This document shows positions 37,394 to 46,519 of a DNA stretch of 64,000 nt, piece by piece. The stretch covers positions 1,736,001 through 1,800,000 of the forward strand of contig WLWP01000001.1 of NCBI GenBank assembly GCA_012103505.1, read 5' to 3'. The position numbers and the translations under genes were made by a program. A model generated the notes under the pieces. That model was not told the DNA's origin. It ran no database searches and was given only the letters and a program-made list of their open reading frames with translations. Source of the stretch: Pseudomonadales bacterium (lineage in GTDB: Bacteria; Pseudomonadota; Gammaproteobacteria; Pseudomonadales; Azotimanducaceae). The stretch's first letter is position 1. Each line of letters opens with the position of its first letter.

Positions 37394-38959
37394 TTAAAAC
37401 CCTGTCACCAAACCTTCTTTGCGATGATCAGATGCACCCACGTAGCCTTCCGCCATCCGATGGATTAGCTGCGCACCACCGAAGGTGCTTTCCATCGGAT
37501 CGTACTTAACTTGATGGCCTTTGGCTTGAAGTGCTTCAAGCACTGACGGATCGAAACCTGGTTCCAAGCCGAGAGTAAAATCTGGATACACATGCCAACG
37601 GGGTGCATCACTCGCCGCTTGCGGATTCTGCCCGTGATCAAACATGCGAGTCACCATCTGAACGTGGCCTTGGTGTTGCATGTGCCCACCCATGACGCCA
37701 AAGCTCATCAATGGCTGCTCATCTTGGGTGACAAAGCCGGGAATGATGGTATGAAATGGTCTTTTACCCGGTCCGACACAGTTTGGATGGCCTGGGTCAA
37801 GCACAAACCCTGACCCTCTGTTTTGCATTGATATACCCGTTCCTGGGATCACGACACCAGAACCGAAGGCAAGAAAGTTCGACTGAATATATGAAACCAT
37901 CATGCCGTCCGCATCCGCAGTCGTTAAGTACACAGTATCTTCACTGATGGGCAGAGAAACCGGCGGCAGGCTTCCTGCTCGATCGGTTATCTGCGCCGCC
38001 GCGCGCTCAAGGGAGCCGGGTGCCAACAACTCTTCTGGGGTCAGCAACATCGCGCGTGGATCTGCGAAATGCTCAAAAGAGGCACCAACCGCAATTTTCA
38101 TCGCCTCCGCTTGTTGATGTACCCACGCAGCGCTATCAACCTCAGCTGGCTCTAGATGCTGCAGAATACCCAAGGCAATTTGGGCTGCGAGTCCTTGTCC
38201 GTTCGGGGGTATTTCGTGCAAGCAAACACCGTTATAAGTCTGCCGGGTCGGCTCAACCCAAAGTGGATGATGTTCCGCTAAATCAGCCATCCGCAGCGCA
38301 CCACCTTGGGCACGACTGGCCGCGTCGATCGCCTGGGCGAGTTCACCTTTATAGAACGCTTCGCCCTTGCTCTCCGCAATCAGACGTAGCGTACGCGCCA
38401 GTTCAGGTCGCCTAAATCTGGCACCCGCCGCTGGTGCAGGGGAGAAGTGACTACCCCACTCAGGAAACGCTGCATACGTTTGCTCTAGTAACTTCCAGTA
38501 ATACGCACTTTTTGGACCGACAAGGAACCCTTCCTCGGCATAGTGAATCGCTGTTTCAAACAAACTGGCGAACGGCAGCTTGCCATACTTTTCAGACAAG
38601 CTAACCCACGCACTAACGCAACCTGGAACAGTAACGGCATCCCACCCCAGCAATGGCATTTTGTCGCGCCCGGCAAAGCGGTCGAGCGTCCAACCCATGG
38701 GCGCGCAGCCAGATGCATTCAGACCGACCAACTGGTCGCCATCCCACAAGATGCAGAAAGCATCGCTACCGACCCCGTTGTTATTGGGCTCGACCACGGT
38801 CAACGTAATTGCTGCACTCAAAGCAGCGTCGACGGCATTGCCACCCTGACGCATAGCATTGATGCCTGCTTCGACGGCAAGGGGTTGAGAGGTGGCCACG
38901 AGATTTTCTGCTGCTACTGGCGAGCGCTGCGAAGTATAGGGTTGTTCGCTGTTATACAT
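37394..38959 (-). CDS. Gamma-glutamyltransferase family protein
   Basis: The 521-residue protein is a gamma-glutamyltranspeptidase homologue of the Ntn-hydrolase type. The N-terminal segment GGNAVDAALSAAITLTVVEP and the region around DTVYLTTADADG, where the nucleophilic threonine of the small subunit lies, are present, as are GSGVVIPGTGISMQNRG and GVMGGHMQHQGH. No signal peptide is evident, so it may be cytoplasmic. Substrates may be glutathione or other gamma-glutamyl compounds. The ATG begins one base after the stop of the selenoprotein candidate, so the two are tightly coupled. Confidence 0.9.
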   Translation of the reverse strand: MYNSEQPYTSQRSPVAAENLVATSQPLAVEAGINAMRQGGNAVDAALSAAITLTVVEPNNNGVGSDAFCILWDGDQLVGLNASGCAPMGWTLDRFAGRDKMPLLGWDAVTVPGCVSAWVSLSEKYGKLPFASLFETAIHYAEEGFLVGPKSAYYWKLLEQTYAAFPEWGSHFSPAPAAGARFRRPELARTLRLIAESKGEAFYKGELAQAIDAASRAQGGALRMADLAEHHPLWVEPTRQTYNGVCLHEIPPNGQGLAAQIALGILQHLEPAEVDSAAWVHQQAEAMKIAVGASFEHFADPRAMLLTPEELLAPGSLERAAAQITDRAGSLPPVSLPISEDTVYLTTADADGMMVSYIQSNFLAFGSGVVIPGTGISMQNRGSGFVLDPGHPNCVGPGKRPFHTIIPGFVTQDEQPLMSFGVMGGHMQHQGHVQMVTRMFDHGQNPQAASDAPRWHVYPDFTLGLEPGFDPSVLEALQAKGHQVKYDPMESTFGGAQLIHRMAEGYVGASDHRKEGLVTGF

Positions 38960-38960
38960 C

Positions 38961-39473
38961 TCAAGAACCTGGCGTTGGCAATACTGTTACTGGCATCTCT
39001 TGTGGTTCCAGACCGAGTGTAATCAAGACCTTCGACATACCTAAAAAGAGGCCAACCCCCAAAGAAATCTCAACTAACTCAGCCGGGCTGAAATGGCGTT
39101 TCAGCTCACTAATCAGTGCATCGTCCGGAGGCTTAACATCAGAAATCAAGAGATCCGTGAGCTTAAGTGCTGCCGCTTCTCGGTCGTTGAAGCTTTGTTC
39201 AAATCCATCTTCGACTAGCTCGACTTTCGCTTCAGTCAGTCCCGCTGCACGAGCGGAATCAAAACGTACGTTGCGTCAGTAACCACAATCCGTCACTCGA
39301 GCATTGCGAATCCGCGTGAGTTCCTTTAGTTCAGCAGACACCTCCCCGTCTTGCCAAAACTCAGCGTAGAGATCGAAGAAACGCGCGATCACCTCAGGCG
39401 AGTGCGCCGTCACGGTACCGAAATTAGCTACCTCCCCCGGGATCGCGCTATCAATTCTGGGCTGCGTAGACAC
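38961..39473 (-). CDS. AhpD/carboxymuconolactone-decarboxylase-like candidate selenoprotein with in-frame TGA (CxxU)
   Basis: Read through a TGA at 39276-39278, this is one 170-residue protein of the AhpD/CMD family. Before the TGA it reads LKELTRIRNARVTDCGY and after it RNVRFDSARAAGLTEAKV, the normal family continuation, with no other stop up to 38963. The family motif is CxxC; here the second cysteine is replaced by UGA at residue 66, giving CGYU. AhpD-like CxxU selenoproteins are known from marine metagenomes. A hairpin fitting the bacterial SECIS pattern follows (39240-39258). The GTG start abuts the upstream CMD-like gene, and the gamma-glutamyltransferase starts one base after the stop. 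The likely role is thiol/selenol redox chemistry. A nonsense mutation is the alternative. Confidence 0.82.
39240..39258 (-). promoter_or_regulatory. Candidate bacterial SECIS hairpin
   Basis: On the mRNA, CCGCU (39256-39252) pairs with AGCGG (39246-39242) around the five-base loop CGUGC; a U.G and a U-A pair extend it to seven pairs. The loop starts 24 bases after the UGA and has G as its second base. Bacterial SECIS elements are described as having a small loop with a G in the first two positions, about 16-37 bases from the UGA. The fit supports Sec insertion but a short hairpin can arise by chance. Confidence 0.65.
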
Positions 39474-39866
39474 CTAGCTTTGCTCCTTGATCTCAAACAC
39501 CTTGTTGAGCCGCGCCGATACATCGTAGAACGACGTCGCAGTGAGTAAGTTAACAGCGCCACGTTCACCGAAGTGCGTTACCAACGCTGTGACGTCTGCA
39601 TCTTCGATGCTGTGGTATCCGTGAGGCATTAGGTCTGCGATCTTAACGGCACATGCTTCTGCATCTGTCAGATCGCGGTGTTTAGGATCCTCACCACCGT
39701 GAACAAACTCGACTCGTGCTTTACACAACCTAAGAATATCGGCTGGAACCGCCTCATCGGCTTCGATTGCTCCCATAAACGCTTGGTATTTAGCTTGAAG
39801 CTCAGGTCTGTGCCCAAGCACCCCGGCCAGATCCGACCCCGCATCCCTAGATTCGATCCAACCCAC
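39474..39866 (-). CDS. Carboxymuconolactone-decarboxylase/AhpD-like protein lacking CxxC
   Basis: The 130-residue protein has an AhpD-like helical pattern: a segment DILRLCKARVEFVHGGEDP in the place of the usual ELV...AQ...C..C block, then LTDAEACAVKIADLM, and a final FYDVSARLNKVFEI. The CxxC pair is absent, so it is likely not a peroxidase itself. The GTG at 39866 is the start. It directly precedes the selenoprotein candidate (stop abuts start) and probably forms a complex with it. It heads the operon. Confidence 0.75.
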   Translation of the reverse strand: MGWIESRDAGSDLAGVLGHRPELQAKYQAFMGAIEADEAVPADILRLCKARVEFVHGGEDPKHRDLTDAEACAVKIADLMPHGYHSIEDADVTALVTHFGERGAVNLLTATSFYDVSARLNKVFEIKEQS

Positions 39867-39913
39867 AGATATTCCCTCTTGTCACATTACTCTTTAGACG
39901 TTAGAACTTAACG

Positions 39914-40135
39914 ATGAACGGCTCTATCGGCAACTGGCTGCTTTTGATCGGCGCATTTTTTTTGCTCGCTGGACTCCTCGCAAAGTCTGGTCTCTTTGGC
40001 TGGTTTGGCCATTTACCCGGCGACATCCATATCAAGCGCGAAGGCTTCCAGCTCTATTTTCCGATCACGACGATGATCGTGGTATCAGCGGTTCTATCGC
40101 TGATCATCAGCTTCGTCCGAAAGTTTTTCGGCTAA
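39914..40135 (+). CDS. DUF2905 family small membrane protein
   Basis: The 73-residue protein has two membrane helices flanking a short loop, FGHLPGDIHIKREGFQLYFPI, which is the DUF2905 signature. Function is unknown. It is divergent from the selenoprotein operon and converges on the SDR gene with a four-base overlap. Confidence 0.88.
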   Translation: MNGSIGNWLLLIGAFFLLAGLLAKSGLFGWFGHLPGDIHIKREGFQLYFPITTMIVVSAVLSLIISFVRKFFG

Positions 40136-40911
40136 GCAGATACACCACCGTCGATCACGAGCTCCGTACCCGTGATGTAGCGGGATTCCTCACTGGCGAG
40201 AAAAAGCACCCCATTCGCGATGTCGCTTGGGTAACCGACTTCTCCTGTGGGAACACCCGTTAGCGCCATCTGATCGATATCGACGGCATTTTCACCAGCT
40301 TCGAAGATATCAGGATTTACCTTGGTCCAAATCGGCGTGTCTATGATCCCGGGGTGAACGGAGTTAACGCGAATTGGCCATCTTGAGTTCGCACATTCCA
40401 GGGCTACCCCTTTTGTAAACAGTCTCACCCCACCCTTCGTGGCGTTATACGCCGACAACGTAGCAGCACCTTTGAGACCTGCAACTGAGGACATATTAAC
40501 GATCGAGCCGTAGCCACTCTCAATCATCGGTGGGATCGCGGTGCGGACTCCAAGAAAAACCCCATCCAGGTTGATTGCTTGCTGGCGCTGCCAATCCGCG
40601 AGACTAAGTTCCAATATACTGCCACCAATCCCGATACCGGCATTGTTCACCAGAATGTGTAATCCACCCCAAGTGTTAACCACATGATCAACGACCGTGT
40701 TCCAATCGCCTTCTTGTGTGACATCGTGATGCAAGAACATCGCTGTCCCACCAGCAGCAACAATCGCGTCAACGGTTTGCGCACCCATCTCTTCATCGAT
40801 ATCCGTTACCGCCACCTTTGCGCCTTCTTCGGCTAATCGGATCGCGCAGCCTCGGCCAATGCCTGAGCTACCGCCTGTAATGATGGCTATCTTGTCCTGC
40901 ACACGGCTCAT
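40132..40911 (-). CDS. Short-chain dehydrogenase/reductase
   Basis: The 259-residue protein is a classical SDR with TGGSSGIGRG, the acidic residues DIDEE after the second strand (suggesting NAD rather than NADP preference), VNNAGIG, MSSVAG and the catalytic YNATKGG. It ends ELVIDGGVSA. The wording resembles cyclohexanol- or 3-hydroxyacid-type dehydrogenases, but the substrate cannot be read. It stands alone between the DUF2905 gene and the divergent lipoprotein operon. Confidence 0.92.
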   Translation of the reverse strand: MSRVQDKIAIITGGSSGIGRGCAIRLAEEGAKVAVTDIDEEMGAQTVDAIVAAGGTAMFLHHDVTQEGDWNTVVDHVVNTWGGLHILVNNAGIGIGGSILELSLADWQRQQAINLDGVFLGVRTAIPPMIESGYGSIVNMSSVAGLKGAATLSAYNATKGGVRLFTKGVALECANSRWPIRVNSVHPGIIDTPIWTKVNPDIFEAGENAVDIDQMALTGVPTGEVGYPSDIANGVLFLASEESRYITGTELVIDGGVSA

Positions 40912-41009
40912 TTTGCCTCCCTTATCTTCTACATCAGTCCATTGAGCGAATGTAACACGACGTGATTCTCATTAAGATAGGTCGTCCAATCACGAGCACG
41001 TTTACGGGA

Positions 41010-41834
41010 ATGAGAACAACCACAGTCTTAGTCGCAGCACTTCTCACAGCAAGCTGTCAGACGCCCTACACTCCACTCGTCACTTCGCCACCCGTCGTCC
41101 CCGTCGTACTGCAAGGCTCCATATCTGCCCACCTTACGGCAATGGAAGCCGGATTTACGCGAGCACACGCCGCGTCTAAACGCGCAGTCAAAGCCTCAAC
41201 AATAAAGGCGTTGAAGTTCGACGTCGACGCAGTCCTCTCTGAAATATGGGGGATACCTGCGGGTATTTCCGACAGTCGAGGTGCCGCGGCAGTGCATGGC
41301 TGGAAAACAAGGTGGCAAACGTCATACGACAAATTCGACCCAGCATTTGGTGAGCGTTATGGCAATCGTCCACCAACGATCATTCGTGTCGACGAACTAG
41401 GTATCGTCGGTCGCGGTCGCCATATCCGCCGAGTGATCTCAAGTGAAAAACAACCAAACGCAGACGAACCAATCGGCCGTTTCCTGATCTCGCTCAACAA
41501 TGTCATCGGCTGGACCCGACTCGACGATGGAGTGACCAAAGCAGAACGCCAACCTCGAATCGATCTAACGTATCGTTGGGATGCGGACAATTCTTTTTGG
41601 CTAGGAACTGCCGATACTGGGTGGATATTTGAGGTTCAAGCGCAAGCACTGAATATACTTAAAAGCGACTACGCCGAGCTTGAAGACGCTCAAGCTCATG
41701 CGCGAGACCTTCTGTTCTTGCTAAAGAAATGCGTATCGGGACAAGACCTCAACAACGACGGCGCAATAAACGCGATCGAAGCAGAAGGTGGTTTTGCAAT
41801 CGCTCTGGCCGCAGCGTCCGAGGCTAACTTATGA
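41010..41834 (+). CDS. Putative lipoprotein with an EF-hand-like segment
   Basis: The protein of about 274 residues starts at the ATG at 41010 (preceded by ACGGGA) with a lipoprotein signal, MRTTTVLVAALLTASC. The body is not recognised. Near the C-terminus DLNNDGAINAIEAE matches a calcium-binding EF-hand or dockerin loop. It overlaps the next gene by four bases (ATGA) and probably works with the large multidomain protein. The longer frame to 40962 lacks a signal. Confidence 0.75.
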   Translation: MRTTTVLVAALLTASCQTPYTPLVTSPPVVPVVLQGSISAHLTAMEAGFTRAHAASKRAVKASTIKALKFDVDAVLSEIWGIPAGISDSRGAAAVHGWKTRWQTSYDKFDPAFGERYGNRPPTIIRVDELGIVGRGRHIRRVISSEKQPNADEPIGRFLISLNNVIGWTRLDDGVTKAERQPRIDLTYRWDADNSFWLGTADTGWIFEVQAQALNILKSDYAELEDAQAHARDLLFLLKKCVSGQDLNNDGAINAIEAEGGFAIALAAASEANL

Positions 41835-44800
41835 AATCTCAATTAGTACTTAGTTCGATCGTAGTGACATCAGTCTTGTTCTTCTCAACTTACGCCAACC
41901 CTACAGTCGCGCAAACCCAATCACCTGATTCGCAACCCAACTGGCATACGCTTTTTGATGGTCGCACAGGTGCGGGATCCCTGGACGGCTGGAAAATGAT
42001 CGGCCCAGGCAACTTTGTCGTCGACGCCGACGGCAGTCTTCGTAGTGAAGGCGGGATGGGGCTATTTTATTACGCAGAACAAGCCTATGAAGATTTCGAG
42101 CTTGAAGTCGAATGGAAAGTGGCAAACAAAGCGGCCAACTCGGGCGTATTCTTGCGCTTCCCTCGCCCCGACGATCCGTGGGATGCCGTCGAGGGGGGAT
42201 ACGAAATTCAGATCGATGACACCTCTCCTGACGACCGCGCGACCGGTAGCGTCTACAGCTTTGCCGCTGCACAAAAGTTTGCCTCCAACCCACCGGGAGA
42301 ATGGAATCGCTTCGTCATCAAAGTGCAGGGGCAACAATATTCAATCGATCTGAACGGCGAACACTTGACCGATTTCGTAGGTTCGAGAAGCTCCAAGGGT
42401 CATGTCGGCTTGCAAAATCACGATCCTAACTCAACAACATGGTTCCGCTTAGTTCGCATCCGACCACTAGCTGTGCGCGCAGACCCAACTGCAGCTCTCG
42501 CGGAACAATTCGCAACAGATGCCGCGCCCATTAGAGTGCTAACGGTCACGAAGACACACGCATTTCGCCATACCAGCGCGATTGAACAAACTAAGAAACT
42601 CCTCGCTGCGCTGAACGAGACAACCGAATTTCAGTTTACGATCACCGAGGACCTAGACGACCTGACGCCTCGTAACTTAGAAAATTATGACGTGCTCTTC
42701 TTTGCCAATGCCACGCTTAGAGTCGATGAGCCTGATGTTGTACAGGAAAACGTTGTCACCTTTCGCGCCGGTGATTGGAAAAATTACGCTGGCGTGCTCG
42801 ATCTACCGGCTCGTCCGCTAAACGGCAAACTCGCTCTATCGGGCAATGCCGAAAACATCACGGGATTGGCGGAGTTCTCATCCGGTGCGCAGAAAATTCA
42901 ATCCGCAGTCATCGAACACGGCACCATGACCCTTAGTTGGGGTGAAGGTAGCCAAGTCGGAAATGTCCGCGCTGAAATTAATTTCAGCGACCCAAATGCG
43001 CAGACTTTGACCGGTTTTGTTCACGCCGCAGGACTCAAGATTCCCCTGACGCTGACAGCCGTCGAGTCGGAGGCAGTGCAGACGTGGGACATCGATCAGC
43101 CACTCACGCAGGCGCACAGAGACGCGATCCTCGATTTCATGGCGCAAGGCAAAGGTTTCGCAGGCGCGCACTCAGCGCTCGACGCGCTCTATGGGTGGTC
43201 GGACTATCGCGAGATGGTTGGGGGTGGTTTATTTGTATCGCACCCGTGGACTCAACCCGTAGCAATTGACATTGAGGACAAAAAGAACGCGACCACTGCC
43301 CATTTCGGCCACCAACTTGAGATCCGTGACGAAATCTATGTGCTCGATGAAAACCCACGATGGACAAGCCACGTTCTCACAAGCCTTGATCGATCAAGCG
43401 TTACCTCCGATCCGGGTCCAGCGGATGCATCCCGTTCCGACTTCCCTATCTCCTGGTTACGTGAATTTAATGGCGGTCGTGTCTTTATGACGAAACTTGG
43501 CCACTTCCCTGACGTTTGGACGAATCCAGAATTCGTGCAGCATTTGTTACAGGGGTTACGCACGGCAGCCGGGCGAATCCCTAGCAACTATGCAATCAAG
43601 CGGATCAAGGAGACCATCGCACCCAATGTGTGGCCCGATGATTTAGCGATAGACGAACTTGGCAATGTCTGGATTGTCGAACTGCGCGGAAAAATTCATC
43701 ACTACTCCGTGGCTACAGGCGAGACGGCACATGTCGCAACACTACCAACTACCGACCCGACTAAGATTGAGCACGGACTTATGGGGGTGGAAATCGATCC
43801 AGATTTCCACAGTGGCAGCCCGTATCTTTATTTGTATTACACCGAGCAAGAGACCTTTATCAACACCCTGTCTCGGGTGACCGTCGTTGCGGGCATACCA
43901 GACCTCACAACCGAGCATGTTCTGTTGCGTGTTCCGACAGATCCTATGTGCTGCCACCAAGCTGGAGACCTCGAGTGGGGACTCGACGGTACGCTTTATC
44001 TTTCGACTGGCGACACCGGCATGTCCGAGACGAGACCAGAGTGGGAAATAGACCAAAAACGTATAGATCAGTATGAACAAACACACTCTCTCACTGATCA
44101 TCACTGGTCGCGGATCGTAGATTCGGAACGCTCTGCACAGAATCTCCAAGATCTACGCGGAAAAATCGTTCGCATCAATCGCGATGGCACCATCCCTCGC
44201 GACAATCCGTTCTACGGAAAGCCGGGCGTTCGCTGGGAAATCTATGCCTATGGCCTAAGAAATCCGTACCGCTTCAAAATCCACCCCGACACCGGGGAGG
44301 TTCTGATTGGCGTCGTTGGACCAGACGCGCGTTTCGATCATGACGAGTACAACATTGCATCCGGCGGTGAGAATTTTGGGTGGCCACGCAGTATTGGGCG
44401 CTTGTTCTACAACGATTGGACCCCAGAGGCGATCCCAAACTTCAAACCACCTGCTTGGGAATATACCTACGAAACGGGCGGGCGCTCTGCGAGCATGGGT
44501 CCTATCTACAAGTACGATGGTCCCGATGGCTTCCCTGAAGTCTTCACGAACAAGGTGTTTGTTTATGACTGGGCGCGACGCTGGATAAAGTGGGCAGAGA
44601 TCGTGCCGGGCACCTTTACAAATGCAAGAGACACTTCTGTTAAGTCCTCAGTCCCAGAAATTTCTATTCCGACACAGCGACTCGCCAACATGCGAGACTT
44701 TGACGTATTCACCAACACAACACCTATCTCCATGGAACTCGGGCCCGACGGCAATCTCTACGTTGCAGAATTCGATGGCTTTTGGGATGCCGGGCCTAAT

Positions 44801-45193
44801 TCCAATGTGTCGAGATACCGCTGGTTAAGGGGTGAAGATGCGCAGCGACATCAAGCCGAAATTGCCGGTGTATCTCTCGGCGAACAGGTTTACACAACAC
44901 GTTGTTCAGCTTGTCATCAGGGATCTGGAAGCGGCGTCGCTGGCACCTTCCCACCCCTAATCGATACAGACTGGGTTAACGGAGATAAACAACGCCTCAT
45001 CTCAACCGTACTCGACGGGCTAACAGGTGAAATTACGGTTAACGGCGAAACCTATACCGGCACGATGGCGCCCTGGCGTCAGGCTTTATCCGATGAAGAA
45101 ATTTCGAGCGTCCTCACCTTCATCCGCTCCAGTTGGGGTAACCAAGCCTCCGCCGTTAGCTCTGCTGAAGTCCGTGAGGTTCGTGCTCAGTGA
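41831..45193 (+). CDS. Large exported protein: DUF1080, ThuA-like, PQQ-type beta-propeller and cytochrome c domains
   Basis: The 1120-residue protein carries a signal peptide (LVLSSIVVTSVLFFS) followed by a DUF1080 lectin-like domain (about 35-210; LFDGRTGAGSLDGW, SGVFLRF). A ThuA-like domain appears in two parts (RVLTVTKTHAFRHTSAI and GFAGAHSALDALYGWSDY) around an unrelated insert of about 110 residues (about 305-415). A sugar-dehydrogenase/PQQ-type propeller follows (WPDDLAIDELGNVWIVE, RNPYRFKIHPDTGEVL), and a C-terminal cytochrome c with CSACH ends it. It probably oxidises sugar-like substrates in the periplasm and passes electrons to the respiratory chain. It heads the FAD-monooxygenase and GST genes. 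Confidence 0.85.
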   Translation: MKSQLVLSSIVVTSVLFFSTYANPTVAQTQSPDSQPNWHTLFDGRTGAGSLDGWKMIGPGNFVVDADGSLRSEGGMGLFYYAEQAYEDFELEVEWKVANKAANSGVFLRFPRPDDPWDAVEGGYEIQIDDTSPDDRATGSVYSFAAAQKFASNPPGEWNRFVIKVQGQQYSIDLNGEHLTDFVGSRSSKGHVGLQNHDPNSTTWFRLVRIRPLAVRADPTAALAEQFATDAAPIRVLTVTKTHAFRHTSAIEQTKKLLAALNETTEFQFTITEDLDDLTPRNLENYDVLFFANATLRVDEPDVVQENVVTFRAGDWKNYAGVLDLPARPLNGKLALSGNAENITGLAEFSSGAQKIQSAVIEHGTMTLSWGEGSQVGNVRAEINFSDPNAQTLTGFVHAAGLKIPLTLTAVESEAVQTWDIDQPLTQAHRDAILDFMAQGKGFAGAHSALDALYGWSDYREMVGGGLFVSHPWTQPVAIDIEDKKNATTAHFGHQLEIRDEIYVLDENPRWTSHVLTSLDRSSVTSDPGPADASRSDFPISWLREFNGGRVFMTKLGHFPDVWTNPEFVQHLLQGLRTAAGRIPSNYAIKRIKETIAPNVWPDDLAIDELGNVWIVELRGKIHHYSVATGETAHVATLPTTDPTKIEHGLMGVEIDPDFHSGSPYLYLYYTEQETFINTLSRVTVVAGIPDLTTEHVLLRVPTDPMCCHQAGDLEWGLDGTLYLSTGDTGMSETRPEWEIDQKRIDQYEQTHSLTDHHWSRIVDSERSAQNLQDLRGKIVRINRDGTIPRDNPFYGKPGVRWEIYAYGLRNPYRFKIHPDTGEVLIGVVGPDARFDHDEYNIASGGENFGWPRSIGRLFYNDWTPEAIPNFKPPAWEYTYETGGRSASMGPIYKYDGPDGFPEVFTNKVFVYDWARRWIKWAEIVPGTFTNARDTSVKSSVPEISIPTQRLANMRDFDVFTNTTPISMELGPDGNLYVAEFDGFWDAGPNSNVSRYRWLRGEDAQRHQAEIAGVSLGEQVYTTRCSACHQGSGSGVAGTFPPLIDTDWVNGDKQRLISTVLDGLTGEITVNGETYTGTMAPWRQALSDEEISSVLTFIRSSWGNQASAVSSAEVREVRAQ

Positions 45194-46443
45194 TTATCAT
45201 TGCAGGCGGTGGCATCGCTGGCCTGACTATGGCCTTGACGTGTCACCAGCTCGGTATCGAATGCCGAGTCTATGAATCCTCCGAGGCACTTCGCCCTCTC
45301 GGTGTTGGTATCAACCTGCAGCCGAACGCGGTGCGCGAATTGTACGATCTAGGGCTCGCAGACACGCTAGCGGAGATAAGCATTGAGGCTGAGGAGTGGG
45401 CACTTTTCACCAAAGATGCCCACCTCGTTTGGTCAGAACCTAGAGGCACCCTCGCCGGTTATCGTTGGCCCCAATTTTCAGTCCATCGAGGACAACTGCA
45501 GATGGCGTTGTATCGAGAAGTGATACTCCGACTGGGCGAAGGATCCGTGCAAACGGATGCTCGTCTTACTAGCTATCAAAACGAAAGCAGCCACGTCGCC
45601 GCTAATTTTGCCGGGAGTTCCGGTCACACATTCAGTGTCACAGGCGATCTCTTGATAGGCGCGGATGGCATCCACTCGGCAGTCAGGGCACAAATGTATC
45701 CAAACGAGGGAGCGCCACTATGGGGTGGCACAATCATGTGGCGAGGCACCTCGCGAGCCCGCGCTCCGCGCACCAATAACTCCTTCATTTTGATTGGCAC
45801 TCTCGATCATCGCTTCGTCTGCTATCCCATCACGAAGCCCGACGACGATGGTTTTACTACCCTCAACTGGATAGCCGAGCTCACACCGGAGAAACGGCAA
45901 GAACCTGCGTCTTCTGATTGGAATCGTGAGGTGGCAACCGAACAGTTTTTGCCACACTTTTTGGATTGGCGATTCGATTGGATCGACGTGCCAGAAATAA
46001 TCCGTAGTGCCCAAACAGCCTACGAATATCCCATGGTCGACCGCAATCCAGTACAAAGTTGGGTCGACGATCGAGCCCTTCTCATAGGCGATGCCGCGCA
46101 TGCGATGTATCCAGTCGGCTCAAATGGGGCGAGTCAAGCTATCGTAGATACTCGCCTGCTGGGCGCCCAATTGACTCAGTATGGCGAAACACAGGAAGCG
46201 ATCGAACGGTTCCAAAGTGAGGTTATCGAGGATTTGAGTGCACTCGTACTGCGCAATCGTGGTGCCGGACCCATAAGTATTCTCGGCGTCGTCGAACAAC
46301 GGCGCCAAACACCAGACCAAACCGTGCACGAGATTATCAATGAGCACGACATCGCCGAACATATGGCTAACTACAAACAAGCCGCGGGCTTTGCCAAAGA
46401 CGCTTTGAATGCAGCACCCTCAATCCTTGGCGAGATCTCGTGA
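45190..46443 (+). CDS. FAD-dependent monooxygenase (salicylate/PHBH-like)
   Basis: The 417-residue protein is a single-component flavin monooxygenase. The Rossmann motif is IIAGGGIAGLTMAL, the middle DGIHSAVR stands for the DG motif, and the GD motif is LLIGDAAHAMYPVGSNGASQA. Such enzymes hydroxylate aromatic rings or oxidise other compounds with NAD(P)H and O2. The GTG start overlaps the stop of the large protein by four bases (GTGA), so it is coupled. A GST gene follows, which fits an aromatic ring-cleavage route with maleylpyruvate-type isomerisation, but that is an inference. Confidence 0.9.
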   Translation: MIIIAGGGIAGLTMALTCHQLGIECRVYESSEALRPLGVGINLQPNAVRELYDLGLADTLAEISIEAEEWALFTKDAHLVWSEPRGTLAGYRWPQFSVHRGQLQMALYREVILRLGEGSVQTDARLTSYQNESSHVAANFAGSSGHTFSVTGDLLIGADGIHSAVRAQMYPNEGAPLWGGTIMWRGTSRARAPRTNNSFILIGTLDHRFVCYPITKPDDDGFTTLNWIAELTPEKRQEPASSDWNREVATEQFLPHFLDWRFDWIDVPEIIRSAQTAYEYPMVDRNPVQSWVDDRALLIGDAAHAMYPVGSNGASQAIVDTRLLGAQLTQYGETQEAIERFQSEVIEDLSALVLRNRGAGPISILGVVEQRRQTPDQTVHEIINEHDIAEHMANYKQAAGFAKDALNAAPSILGEIS

Positions 46444-46519
46444 TCAGGCGGATCCCGGCGTCCGGAATTAGCTTCCTCATCCGTTCTATAAGTACCGAAG
46501 ACAACTTTTGGAGCTGCTG

